Shown here: positions 6,605 through 12,870 of the stretch, piece after piece
How the letters are laid out: each line of letters starts with the position of its first letter
Position numbering within the stretch: position 1 is the stretch's first letter
Origin: Candidatus Delongbacteria bacterium
GTDB taxonomy: Bacteria; UBA4055
Reading direction: 5' to 3'
DNA length: 13,310 nt
NCBI GenBank assembly: GCA_016937995.1
Contig: JAFGVM010000085.1
Span: forward strand, 1-13,310
The notes under the pieces: model-generated
The model's database searches: none
What the model was told of the DNA's origin: nothing
Seen by the model: only the letters and a program-made list of their open reading frames with translations
Program-made: the position numbers and the translations under genes

Positions 6605-6636
6605 TTGTAGGGGAAGGCTGCTATGCCTTTCTACAA
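6605..6636 (+). repeat. GTAGGGG hairpin, AAGGC type, copy 1
   Basis: GTAGGGGAAGGC (6607-6618) pairs imperfectly with GCCTTTCTAC (6625-6634), extended by TT/AA outside. The loop is TGCTAT. It has the same lead and stem core as the element at 12427-12452. It lies in the untranslated leader of cvfB. Confidence 0.7.
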
Positions 6637-6649
6637 AGAAAAAAAGAAG

Positions 6650-6680
6650 ATTGCCACTCCCGATAAATCGGGATCGCAAT
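6650..6680. repeat. Palindrome ATTGC...CCCGAT-ATCGGG...GCAAT in the cvfB leader
   Basis: The inner stem CCCGAT-AA-ATCGGG (6659-6672) and outer stem ATTGC (6650-6654)/GCAAT (6676-6680) form a two-tier hairpin. It ends 8 bp before the AAAGGA ribosome-binding site of cvfB, close enough to affect access to it. It looks like a dispersed intergenic repeat. Confidence 0.65.
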
Positions 6681-6700
6681 GACAACGTAAAGGAAATACA

Positions 6701-7543
6701 ATGATAGAAATCGGAAAGATGATAAATATTAAAGCTATAAGAAAGTCTGAGAACGGTATGTATCTTGACGGGGGAGAATCGGGAGAGATCCTGTTGCCGA
6801 ATAGATATGTTCCTGAAGGATTCGATGTTTACGATGAAATAGAAGTATTCATATATCACGACCACGAGAAGAGACTTACAGCTACCACAATTGTACCTAA
6901 AATCCAGGTGGGTGAATATGCTTATTTAAAAGTTGTGTCGGTCAGCAAGATAGGAGCATTTATGAACTGGGGTCTGCAAAAAGATCTATTTGTTCCTTAT
7001 GCGGAGCAGAATGTGGATTTTAATGAAGGTGAATCTCATCTGATCTATGCTTTTATTGATGAAATGACCGGCAGAATAACAGGATCATCAAAGATAAATA
7101 AATATTTAGAAATGACACCAAAGGATTTTCTGGCAGGTAATGAAGTAGAAATTCTTATCTGTAATAAAACTGACATAGGCTACAATGTTATCGTTAATAA
7201 CAGATGCTGGGGGTTGATCCATAAAACGGATGTATTGACAGATATCAAAACCGGTCTTAAAATGAAAGCTTATGTCAAAGATGTCAGAGAAGGCAGTAAA
7301 ATAGATATTTCTATTCAGAAACCCGGATTCAAATATGTCTACGAATTGACAGATATGATACTTGACAAGATCAAAGAAAACAGCGGATCATTAACAATTA
7401 CTGATAAAAGTTCACCTGAAGAGATCTTCGCAATGTTCAAGGTAAGTAAAAAGGTTTACAAGAAGTCTATTGGAGCTTTGTATAAGCAGAGGTTGATAAA
7501 ATTTTCCGATGGAAAAATTTTATCAACAATTGACAATGCATAA
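6701..7543 (+). CDS. cvfB: S1-domain RNA-binding protein, CvfB/YitL family
   Basis: This is a 280-residue cytoplasmic RNA-binding protein of the CvfB (conserved virulence factor B/YitL) family. Landmarks are GMYLDGGESGEILLPNRYVPEG and VYDEIEVFIYHDHEKRLTATT (first S1-like domain, about 5-65), VGEYAYLKVVSVSKIGAFMNWGLQKDLFVPYAEQ (second, about 68-135), GYNVIVNNRCWGLIHKTDV...MKAYVKDVREGSKIDISIQ (third, about 145-210), and a C-terminal winged helix (about 220-275, KVYKKSIGALYKQRLIKFSDGKI). Length and domain order are normal. In Staphylococcus, CvfB affects expression of virulence genes, probably by binding RNA. AAAGGA lies 6 bp before the ATG at 6701. The last codons (TIDNA-stop) contain ATTGACAATG, a motif of the tandem repeat found at 10923-10964, so the extreme C-terminus may derive from a repeat. 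It is probably co-transcribed with the next gene. Confidence 0.92.
   Translation: MIEIGKMINIKAIRKSENGMYLDGGESGEILLPNRYVPEGFDVYDEIEVFIYHDHEKRLTATTIVPKIQVGEYAYLKVVSVSKIGAFMNWGLQKDLFVPYAEQNVDFNEGESHLIYAFIDEMTGRITGSSKINKYLEMTPKDFLAGNEVEILICNKTDIGYNVIVNNRCWGLIHKTDVLTDIKTGLKMKAYVKDVREGSKIDISIQKPGFKYVYELTDMILDKIKENSGSLTITDKSSPEEIFAMFKVSKKVYKKSIGALYKQRLIKFSDGKILSTIDNA
7493..7526 (+). other. 15-bp hairpin within the 3' end of cvfB
   Basis: TTGATAAAATTTTCC (7493-7507) and GGAAAAATTTTATCAA (7511-7526) are complementary over 15 bp with one extra A bulged, around the loop GAT. It lies inside codons for LIKFSDGKILST, 15 bases before the stop. No U tract follows, so it is not a standard terminator. Confidence 0.6.
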
Positions 7544-7552
7544 TCGAATAAC

Positions 7553-7577
7553 CAATATCCAACAAGGAATGTCCAAT
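7553..7577 (+). repeat. Degenerate CAATATCCAACA-GGAATGTCCAAT repeat, copy 1
   Basis: This has the pattern CAAT-TCCAACA-GGAAT-TCCAAT. Related blocks lie at 12311-12347 and 12892-12929. It lies in the cvfB/FAD-dehydrogenase gap. Confidence 0.6.
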
Positions 7578-7583
7578 CATGAA

Positions 7584-7607
7584 GTAGGGGCGTAACACTT
7601 TACGCCC
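7584..7607 (+). repeat. GTAGGGG hairpin, GCGTA type, copy 1
   Basis: GTAG is followed by the perfect 8-bp stem GGGCGTAA (7588-7595), loop CACT, TTACGCCC (7600-7607). The same architecture occurs at 12867-12890 with a compensating A/T to T/A change in the top base pair. Confidence 0.75.
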
Positions 7608-7623
7608 ATCAACACGTTTAAAA

Positions 7624-7654
7624 ATGGATACCCGGATCAAGTCCGAGTATGTCA
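7624..7654 (+). repeat. GGAT...TCAAG...ATGTCA palindromic repeat, copy 1
   Basis: The arms ATACcCGGA (7628-7636) and TCCGaGTAT (7642-7650) surround TCAAG; the block ends in GTCA. It is closely related to 11015-11045 and more distantly to the 30-bp elements at 10972-11001 and 12394-12423. Confidence 0.65.
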
Positions 7655-7659
7655 GTAGT

Positions 7660-7679
7660 GATGAACCCATGTGTTCATC
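7660..7679 (+). other. Hairpin just upstream of the FAD-dehydrogenase ribosome-binding site
   Basis: GATGAAC (7660-7666), loop CCATGT, GTTCATC (7673-7679) form a perfect 7-bp stem. It ends 4 bp before the AGGGG ribosome-binding site (7684-7688). It may affect translation of the next gene or simply be another dispersed palindrome. Confidence 0.55.
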
Positions 7680-7694
7680 TGACAGGGGAAATAA

Positions 7695-9227
7695 ATGGGA
7701 TACAAAGAAGTCGAGTTAAAGCTGCCGACAGATTATAATGAAGGTCAGCTGATCAGAAGGATCAGTAAAAAACTATCGATCAGGGAATTTTCATTTCAGA
7801 TAGAGAATAAAAGTCTGGATGCAAGAAAGAAGGATAACATATACTGGCTTGTAAGATGCTCTGTTATCTCAGATGAACTCAAGGAAGAAGAGCACAGGCT
7901 TAGACCTGAGATGAATATACCATATAAGAAAAAAGAGCAGAACATTATAGTCGTTGGTAGTGGACCGGGTGGATTATTCTCTGCATTAACTCTGCAGAAA
8001 GCAGGTTTTAAAGTTACAATTCTTGAACGTGGAACAGATGTTAAAAAGAGAACAAGCGGAATAATTAATTTTGAAGCTACAAGAAATTTTGATCCAATCA
8101 GCAATTATGCTTTCGGTGAAGGTGGAGCAGGAACCTTTTCTGATGGAAAACTTACTTCAAGATCTAAGCATATAAATCTTGAAAGGCAGTTTATTATTTC
8201 AAATTATATCAGTGCAGGTGCACCTGAAGAGATATCTTACATGAAGCACCCTCATCTTGGTAGTGACAATCTTAAGGTAATTGTAAAGAACCTAAGAAAA
8301 AAATTTGAAGAACTTGGCGGTAAAGTCATGTTCGAGACTGAAGTGAAAGACATAAAAACAGTGAATGGTGCTGTCACTGAAGTAATAACAAATGCGGGGA
8401 ATCTTGAAGCAGACCACTTTTTCTTTGCGATCGGTCATTCAGCATATGATACTTACAAAATGTTGATAAGTAACGGGATTCAATTCAGAACAAAGAATTT
8501 TGCGATCGGTTCGAGAGTGGAGCATCCACAAAAATTGATCAATCTTGCACAATGGGGAAGAGAAGAGCTTCCGGGTGTGAAAGCAGCGGAATACAGATTG
8601 ACTTCAAAAGGTCCTAATGGAGAACCTGTCTTTACTTTCTGCATGTGTCCCGGTGGAGATATCGTACCTGCAGGAGCATTCAGTAATACAAATATAGTCA
8701 ACGGGATGAGCAGGTATAAAAGAAATGGGGAATATGCCAATTCTGCGGTTGTAGTCGGAGTTGACCCGAACGTTCTTCTTAAAAAAGAAGCATCAGCTAC
8801 AGAGATTTTGAACTATGTTGAATTACTTGAGAACAAATTTTATGACTTTTCTACAGAATATAAAGCTCCATTTTCAATGATAGAAGATTTTATGATCAGT
8901 AAAGAAACCGATCATATGCCATGCTCAAGCTATATTTTAGGGCTTAAGTCAGCGCCGCTCTGGGATATGTTGCCTTTTGAAATAATTGAATCTATGAGAG
9001 TAGGTCTTAAAGATTTTAGTAAGAAGCTAAAAGGTTTCGAGAAAGGTAAACTTATAGGCCTCGAGAGTAAGACATCTGCGCCTATCCAGGTTGTCAGAGA
9101 ACAGAACGGTCTTTGTGCAGGATTCAGTAATCTTTATATGATCGGAGAAGGCAGTGGTTTCGCAGGCGGGATCATTTCATCTGCTGCAGACGGAATTAAA
9201 GCTGCTATGGGGTTGATGAAGAATTAA
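7695..9227 (+). CDS. FAD-dependent dehydrogenase, COG2509 type
   Basis: This is a 510-residue cytoplasmic flavoprotein. Residues 1-80 are the small N-terminal domain typical of COG2509 proteins (KEVELKLP..., SFQIENKSLDARKKDNIYWLVRCSV). Residues 84-112 are the FAD-binding Rossmann fold (IIVVGSGPGG at 84-93, acidic end of beta-2 in ILERG, E111). Further family signatures are YAFGEGGAGTFSDGKLTSR (138-156), FFFAIGHSAYDTY, CMCPGGDIVPA and a C-terminal GEGSGFAGGIISSAADG that closes the FAD site. The natural substrate of this family is not established; these proteins are annotated as NAD(P)/FAD-dependent oxidoreductases. AGGGG lies 6 bp before the start. The gene follows cvfB after a 151-bp gap made almost entirely of palindromic repeats, so co-transcription is likely but may be modulated there. 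Confidence 0.9.
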   Translation: MGYKEVELKLPTDYNEGQLIRRISKKLSIREFSFQIENKSLDARKKDNIYWLVRCSVISDELKEEEHRLRPEMNIPYKKKEQNIIVVGSGPGGLFSALTLQKAGFKVTILERGTDVKKRTSGIINFEATRNFDPISNYAFGEGGAGTFSDGKLTSRSKHINLERQFIISNYISAGAPEEISYMKHPHLGSDNLKVIVKNLRKKFEELGGKVMFETEVKDIKTVNGAVTEVITNAGNLEADHFFFAIGHSAYDTYKMLISNGIQFRTKNFAIGSRVEHPQKLINLAQWGREELPGVKAAEYRLTSKGPNGEPVFTFCMCPGGDIVPAGAFSNTNIVNGMSRYKRNGEYANSAVVVGVDPNVLLKKEASATEILNYVELLENKFYDFSTEYKAPFSMIEDFMISKETDHMPCSSYILGLKSAPLWDMLPFEIIESMRVGLKDFSKKLKGFEKGKLIGLESKTSAPIQVVREQNGLCAGFSNLYMIGEGSGFAGGIISSAADGIKAAMGLMKN

Positions 9228-9231
9228 ATTC

Positions 9232-9264
9232 TCTCACAGAGTCACAGAGATCACGGAGAAAAAA
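9232..9264 (+). repeat. CACAGAG-type repeat between convergent genes
   Basis: Three units, CACAGAG, CACAGAG and CACGGAG (separated by T and AT), are followed by an A run. The block fills most of the 48-bp gap between the 3' ends of the FAD-dehydrogenase gene and galE. I see no strong terminator hairpin for either gene here. Confidence 0.6.
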
Positions 9265-9275
9265 TAGTATATATA

Positions 9276-10286
9276 TTACTCACGATATCCTTTCGGGTTC
9301 ATGCTCTGCCATTTCCAGGCGGAATTGACCATATCCTCAAGTCCATATTCAGCTTTCCAGCCGAGTTCGTTATTAGCCTTGGTAGGATCAGCTAGAACTT
9401 CAGCTATATCTCCTGCTCTTCTAGGACCGACTTCATAAGGAACTTCATGCCCACAGGCTTTGCTGAAAGCCTTTATCATTTCAAGGACAGTATAACCTCT
9501 TCCAGTCCCAATATTGTATATAAATGAACCTTTATCATTTGATAGTTTATCAACAGCTTTAACGTGAGCTTTTGCAAGGTCAACAATATGAATATAATCT
9601 CTGACACCTGTTCCATCAATTGTATCCCAGTCATCTCCAAAAACTATCACTTTTTCTCTGATACCGGCAGCAACCTGACTTACGAATGGTAAAAGATTTG
9701 CAGGATATTCAGGATCTTCACCGATACGACCTGATCCATGAGCTCCAACAGGATTGAAATATCTCAGGATAACAACATTCCAGTTATAAGCTTGGGCAGC
9801 ATCAAGAAGTATCTGTTCCATCATAGCTTTTGTGTGACCGTAAGGATTTGTTGCACCGATTCTGGCATCTTCTTTCACAGGAGTTTCTTCAGGATCTCCG
9901 TAGACAGTTGCAGATGAACTGAAAACAAAATTCTTAACACCATATTTTTTCATAGCTTTATACAAATTTAAAGAACCTGCAATATTATTTTCGTAGTAAT
10001 CCAGAGGTTTTTCAACTGATTCACCGACAGCTTTTAAAGCTGCAAAATGAATTACAGCATCAAAATACTTTTCCTCAGCGAACATTTTATCAAGTTTATC
10101 AACCTCTAATAGATCAATTTCGTAAAATTTTAATTTCTTTCCCGAAAGTTCTTCTACTCTCTTAACACTCTCAGGTACAGAATTGCAGAAGTTATCCAGA
10201 AGTATTAAATCATGGCCTTCTTTTAAAAGTTCTATGTTTGTATGTGAAGCTATATAACCTGCACCACCGGTGATAAGTATTTTCAT
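9276..10286 (-). CDS. galE: UDP-glucose 4-epimerase
   Basis: This is a 336-residue extended short-chain dehydrogenase that interconverts UDP-glucose and UDP-galactose with bound NAD+, supplying galactose for surface polysaccharides. The N-terminal NAD-binding motif is TGGAGYIASH (6-15); the third Gly of GxxGxxG is Ala13, where most GalE have Gly. D31 of LLDNFCNS, the FAALKAVGES loop (81-90), catalytic SSSATVYG (123-130) and Y149-x3-K153 (NPYGHTKAMME) are present. So are LRYFNPVGAH, the sugar-nucleotide loop DGTGVRDYIHIVDLAKAH and GTGRGYTVLEM. Length is normal. AGGA lies 7 bp before the ATG at 10286. It stands alone on the minus strand between two plus-strand genes, with a divergent upstream region. 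Confidence 0.97.
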   Translation of the reverse strand: MKILITGGAGYIASHTNIELLKEGHDLILLDNFCNSVPESVKRVEELSGKKLKFYEIDLLEVDKLDKMFAEEKYFDAVIHFAALKAVGESVEKPLDYYENNIAGSLNLYKAMKKYGVKNFVFSSSATVYGDPEETPVKEDARIGATNPYGHTKAMMEQILLDAAQAYNWNVVILRYFNPVGAHGSGRIGEDPEYPANLLPFVSQVAAGIREKVIVFGDDWDTIDGTGVRDYIHIVDLAKAHVKAVDKLSNDKGSFIYNIGTGRGYTVLEMIKAFSKACGHEVPYEVGPRRAGDIAEVLADPTKANNELGWKAEYGLEDMVNSAWKWQSMNPKGYRE

Positions 10287-10402
10287 TGTATGTCCTGATA
10301 TTGTTTAATTTGACACTTTATACTGACTAAGCTAAGGAATCGTTCGAGAAAAATCAAATATAATCTCTCACGAGGAATACAAAGGCTTGGAGTATTGTAG
10401 AG

Positions 10403-10440
10403 TTTAAGTAAGGGTCGCAGATCTGCGACCCTTACTTAAA
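10403..10440. repeat. 38-bp perfect palindrome between galE and the cysteine-cluster gene
   Basis: TTTAAGTAAGGGTCGCAGA (10403-10421) is followed directly by its exact reverse complement (10422-10440), with no loop and no mismatch. It lies in the 232-bp region between the divergent galE and cysteine-cluster genes, so it could be an operator, a cruciform site or a dispersed palindrome. The GC-rich core GGGTCGCAGATCTGCGACCC looks like other dispersed elements here. Confidence 0.8.
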
Positions 10441-10518
10441 TACACGTAAAAAAGCAAAAACAATATTGTAATATCCCGTACAAATCCTTATTTTTCTTAT
10501 TCTAATGGAGGAGATCAA

Positions 10519-10917
10519 ATGAGTTTCTATGATGAAGGTGTTGATTTTGAATGTAAAAGGTGCGGTAATTGCTGCACCCGATCAGGTTATGTATTTATTT
10601 TTCAAAGGGATCTGGACCTTATACTGGAGAAAACCAATTATTCAAGATCCGAACTTGAGAAAAGATATTTGTCTAAACTTGATGATTATGTAGTATTAAA
10701 AGACCAGGGTAACGGAGCATGTATATTCTGGGATGATTATATCAAAGGCTGTAAAATATATGAAGCCAGACCGACACAGTGCAGAACTTTTCCGTTCTGG
10801 AATGCTATTATGTCTGATGAGGAGAGCTGGATAAATGCTATGGAGGATTGTCCGGGAATTGGTCAGGGAAATCATTTTACATTTGAAGAGATCGAAAAAC
10901 TGAGGAAGAAAATTTAA
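10519..10917 (+). CDS. YkgJ-family cysteine-cluster (CxxCxxCC) protein
   Basis: This is a 132-residue soluble protein of the zinc/iron-chelating YkgJ family (PF03692). The signature C12-x2-C15-x2-C18-C19 (FECKRCGNCCTRSG) is followed by C68 (GACIF), C78 (KGCKIYEARP), C88 (TQCRTFPFW) and C111 (DCPG). The family is thought to bind metal or an Fe-S cluster through these cysteines; its biochemical role is not settled. A strong GGAGGAG site precedes the ATG at 10519. The amidohydrolase gene follows about 160 bp later, the gap being filled with repeats. Confidence 0.9.
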   Translation: MSFYDEGVDFECKRCGNCCTRSGYVFIFQRDLDLILEKTNYSRSELEKRYLSKLDDYVVLKDQGNGACIFWDDYIKGCKIYEARPTQCRTFPFWNAIMSDEESWINAMEDCPGIGQGNHFTFEEIEKLRKKI

Positions 10918-10922
10918 AACAG

Positions 10923-10964
10923 TTGACAATGGACAATTGACAATGGACAATTGACAATGGACAA
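10923..10964 (+). repeat. Three perfect 14-bp tandem repeats (TTGACAATGGACAA)
   Basis: Three exact copies run at 10923-10936, 10937-10950 and 10951-10964, followed by a decaying partial unit (TGGAGAATG). The array starts 5 bases after the stop of the cysteine-cluster gene. A related ATTGACAATG is found at the end of cvfB (7528-7537). Confidence 0.85.
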
Positions 10965-10971
10965 TGGAGAA

Positions 10972-11001
10972 TGTCATCCTCGTGCTTGACACGGGGATCC
11001 A
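10972..11001 (+). repeat. 30-bp palindromic repeat, left member of an exact inverted pair
   Basis: The hairpin arms ATCCtCGTG and CACGgGGAT surround CTTGA, with a T-G wobble allowing a full 9-bp RNA stem. The whole 30 bp is the exact reverse complement of 12394-12423, on the other side of the amidohydrolase gene. Confidence 0.8.
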
Positions 11002-11014
11002 CAAATAAATCGTT

Positions 11015-11045
11015 ATGGATATCCGGATCAAGTCCGAATATGACA
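11015..11045 (+). repeat. GGAT...TCAAG...ATGACA palindromic repeat, copy 2
   Basis: The arms ATATcCGGA and TCCGaATAT surround TCAAG. It matches 7624-7654 at most positions. It lies in the leader of the amidohydrolase gene, 36 bp before the chosen start. Confidence 0.65.
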
Positions 11046-11080
11046 AATATTGACTTCTAAATTTAAACATGGAGATATAT

Positions 11081-12310
11081 ATGGCAAAGAAGATCGTAAT
11101 TAAAGCAAATGTCCTTTACGATGGTAAAAAGAAAGACCTGAACAAATATATCGTTGTGGAAGGTAATAAGGTAGTTGAAGTTTCATCAAAGAAACAGAAA
11201 TTTGACTTTGAAGGTTTCGTTACACCTGCATTTATCGATGCACACTCTCACATCGGTATGTTCAGAGATGGCGAACCTATGGGTGAATCTGAAGGTAATG
11301 ATATCACAAGACAGTTTATGCCTATGAACGATCCTTTGAACAGTATCTATTTCGATGACAGAGCTTTCAAAGACGCAGTAGATTTTGGAGTTCTTTACAG
11401 CTGTGTCGTTCCGGGCAGCGGAAACTTATTGGGTGGTAGAGCAAAAGTGATCAGGCATTTCGTTGATAATGTAAAAGATGCAGAGATAAAGGATTACGGA
11501 TACAAGATGGCTCTTGGTTTCAATCCAAGATCTACTACAGACTGGAAAGGGGATAGACCTAATACACGTATGGGTGTTTATTCTATGCTTGAAGAAAAAT
11601 TTGATAAATTATTGATCAAGAAAGAAAAAGCTGAGATCACCAGAGATAAAAAGATATATGAGATAAATAAGAAGTCAAAATGCAAAGAGAAACTTTCAGC
11701 AAAAGAAATGGCATTTCAGAAGAAACAGGCAGAGAGAGAGTTTGTACTTGAGTTCGATCCGGAAGAGTTAGCTATATTAGATCTTCTTGCAGGAAAAAAG
11801 ACAGCAAAGATACATGTTCACAAGGAAGATGACGTTCTTTATCTGATCAAATTAGTTAAAAAATATAAGTTAAAAGCAACTGCTGATCATACCTGTGATG
11901 TTTTTCATAAAGAGATCTATGATGAACTTGGGAAAGCAGGAATTCCGGTTATCTTCGGTCCTCTCGGTGGAGTTGGTGGTAAAATAGAACTTGCTCATGC
12001 TTATTATCAAAATGCTTCACTTCTGATGAAATCTAAAGCTACATTTGGATTGATGACAGATCATCCTGTTATATGGACACCGAACCTTAGAGAAAGTTTA
12101 AAATATTTCCTGATCCACGGAATGACAGATGAAGAAGCTATTTCTGTGATAACATATAAGAATGCAAAACTTCTTGAGATCGATGATATACTTGGAACAG
12201 TTGAAAAAGGGAAGACCGCAAGTATTATCGTCTGGGATAAAGAACCATTGAATCTGGCAGCGTTCCCAACAATGGTCATGGCAGAAGGGAAAGTGATAAG
12301 GAAAAGATAG
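11081..12310 (+). CDS. Amidohydrolase, imidazolonepropionase-like (COG1228)
   Basis: This is a 409-residue metal-dependent hydrolase. I choose the ATG at 11081 because GGAG lies 6 bp upstream; the in-frame ATG at 11069 has no such site. The N-terminal beta-sandwich segment (1-45) leads into the TIM-barrel metal site: H55-x-H57 (FIDAHSHIG), H245/H247 (KIHVHKEDD), H270 (ATADHTCDVF) and D327 (MTDHPV). The C-terminal part (LLEIDDILGTVEKGKTASIIVWDKEPL) is the usual second half of the sandwich. The substrate is unknown; family members hydrolyse cyclic amides, dipeptides or related compounds. Residues 171-222 form a Lys/Glu-rich, probably helical stretch that appears longer than in typical homologues. 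No histidine-degradation genes are nearby, so hutI is not supported. Confidence 0.88.
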   Translation: MAKKIVIKANVLYDGKKKDLNKYIVVEGNKVVEVSSKKQKFDFEGFVTPAFIDAHSHIGMFRDGEPMGESEGNDITRQFMPMNDPLNSIYFDDRAFKDAVDFGVLYSCVVPGSGNLLGGRAKVIRHFVDNVKDAEIKDYGYKMALGFNPRSTTDWKGDRPNTRMGVYSMLEEKFDKLLIKKEKAEITRDKKIYEINKKSKCKEKLSAKEMAFQKKQAEREFVLEFDPEELAILDLLAGKKTAKIHVHKEDDVLYLIKLVKKYKLKATADHTCDVFHKEIYDELGKAGIPVIFGPLGGVGGKIELAHAYYQNASLLMKSKATFGLMTDHPVIWTPNLRESLKYFLIHGMTDEEAISVITYKNAKLLEIDDILGTVEKGKTASIIVWDKEPLNLAAFPTMVMAEGKVIRKR

Positions 12311-12347
12311 AACATTCAATATTCAACACGGAATGTTCAATGTTCAA
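12311..12347 (+). repeat. Degenerate ATTCAATATTCAACACGG repeat, copy 2
   Basis: Directly after the amidohydrolase stop comes an ATTCAAT-ATTCAACACGGAATGTTCAATGTTCAA pattern, including the 7-bp inverted repeat AACATTC (12311-12317)/GAATGTT (12331-12337). It is related to 7553-7577 and 12892-12929. Confidence 0.65.
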
Positions 12348-12349
12348 CC

Positions 12350-12375
12350 GTAGAGGACGATTTCTTTTCGTCCCC
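12350..12375 (+). repeat. GTAGaGG hairpin, GACGA type, copy 1
   Basis: GTAGAGGACGA (12350-12360), loop TTTCTT, then TCGTCCCC. One mismatch (A12354) interrupts what would be an 8-bp stem. The same type occurs at 13282-13307. Confidence 0.65.
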
Positions 12376-12393
12376 AAAACGCAATAAAAATAA

Positions 12394-12423
12394 TGGATCC
12401 CCGTGTCAAGCACGAGGATGACA
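12394..12423 (-). repeat. 30-bp palindromic repeat, right member of an exact inverted pair
   Basis: This is the exact reverse complement of 10972-11001 over 30 bp. With that copy it brackets the amidohydrolase gene in inverted orientation. Confidence 0.8.
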
Positions 12424-12426
12424 ACC

Positions 12427-12452
12427 GTAGGGGAAGGCTCCCATGCCTTCCC
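12427..12452 (+). repeat. GTAGGGG hairpin, AAGGC type, copy 2
   Basis: GTAG is followed by the perfect 8-bp stem GGGAAGGC (12431-12438), loop TCCCAT, GCCTTCCC (12445-12452). It lies in the queF leader, about 20 bp before the AAAGGAG site. Confidence 0.75.
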
Positions 12453-12480
12453 TCATGCGATTTAAACAAAGGAGCATATT

Positions 12481-12870
12481 ATGCCAAAAGCAGAAGGAAT
12501 GACATTTGAATTTCAGGATGAAAGTGCGATCAGACCTGAATTACTTGAAACTATAGATTATAATGGTAATAAGCAGGAAATTACTTACGATACTGATGAA
12601 CTCAATGCAGTTTGCCCATTCTCCGGTCTTCCTGATTTTGGAGTTCTGAGAATTTTATATGTGCCTAAGAAAAAGCTTATTGAGCTTAAATCACTGAAGT
12701 ATTATATAACTTCTTTCAGAAATGTTGGTATCTATCAGGAAGCTTTAACGAACAGGATATATAATGACCTGTTCAAGCTGCTTGATCCTGAGTATCTGAG
12801 GATCGAGACTGATTATAATACCAGAGGCGGGATCGATGCGAATTGTGTAATGGACAGTGAGATGGTGTAG
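12481..12870 (+). CDS. queF: NADPH-dependent 7-cyano-7-deazaguanine reductase (preQ1 synthase)
   Basis: This is a 129-residue cytoplasmic unimodular (short) QueF. It reduces the nitrile of preQ0 to the aminomethyl of preQ1 in the queuosine tRNA-modification pathway. The catalytic Cys45 (LNAVCPFSG) and Asp52 (LPDFG) have the 7-residue spacing of the Bacillus enzyme. The NADPH-binding motif ELKSLKYY (68-75) and Glu of YQEAL are present, and RGGIDAN closes the fold. The residue before that Glu, His in the Bacillus enzyme (HE), is Gln here. AAAGGAG precedes the start at good spacing. The stop TAG is the TAG of a GTAGGGG hairpin element (12867-12890), so the last residues may have been reshaped by that repeat. 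No other queuosine gene is in the window. Confidence 0.96.
   Translation: MPKAEGMTFEFQDESAIRPELLETIDYNGNKQEITYDTDELNAVCPFSGLPDFGVLRILYVPKKKLIELKSLKYYITSFRNVGIYQEALTNRIYNDLFKLLDPEYLRIETDYNTRGGIDANCVMDSEMV

Larger units (their letters stand above)
6350..6700. other. Divergent intergenic region between the radical SAM gene and cvfB
   Basis: These 351 bp hold no credible gene. The left third (6350-6480) should carry the promoter of the leftward radical SAM gene, but I find no convincing -35/-10 pair there. The right part holds the probable cvfB promoter (6506-6534), a hairpin at 6545-6568, and two dispersed palindromes at 6605-6636 and 6650-6680, which lie in the cvfB leader. Open frames crossing this region on both strands begin or end in repeats and have no ribosome-binding site or family resemblance. 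Confidence 0.7.

Noticed and set aside
6497-6865. Overlapping frames on both strands in the cvfB upstream region
   Set aside because: They cross the promoter and palindromes, overlap the cvfB start and lack ribosome-binding sites.
7467-7670. Minus-strand frame containing YSDLIRVSI
   Set aside because: This peptide is the translation of the 7624-7654 palindromic repeat. The near-identical YSDLIRISI arises in the frame at 10696-11070 from the sister repeat. Both are annotation artefacts of dispersed repeats.
10923-10964. Possible CRISPR array
   Set aside because: The units are 14 bp and directly abut without spacers, so this is a simple tandem repeat.
10696-11070. Minus-strand frame opposite the cysteine-cluster gene and its downstream repeats
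   Set aside because: It is composed of antisense coding sequence plus repeats (14-bp tandem and 30-bp palindromes), with no family resemblance.
11081-12310. Assignment of the amidohydrolase as hutI (imidazolonepropionase)
   Set aside because: The metal-site motifs are shared by the whole COG1228 family, and no histidine-utilisation genes are nearby, so the specific name is not supported.
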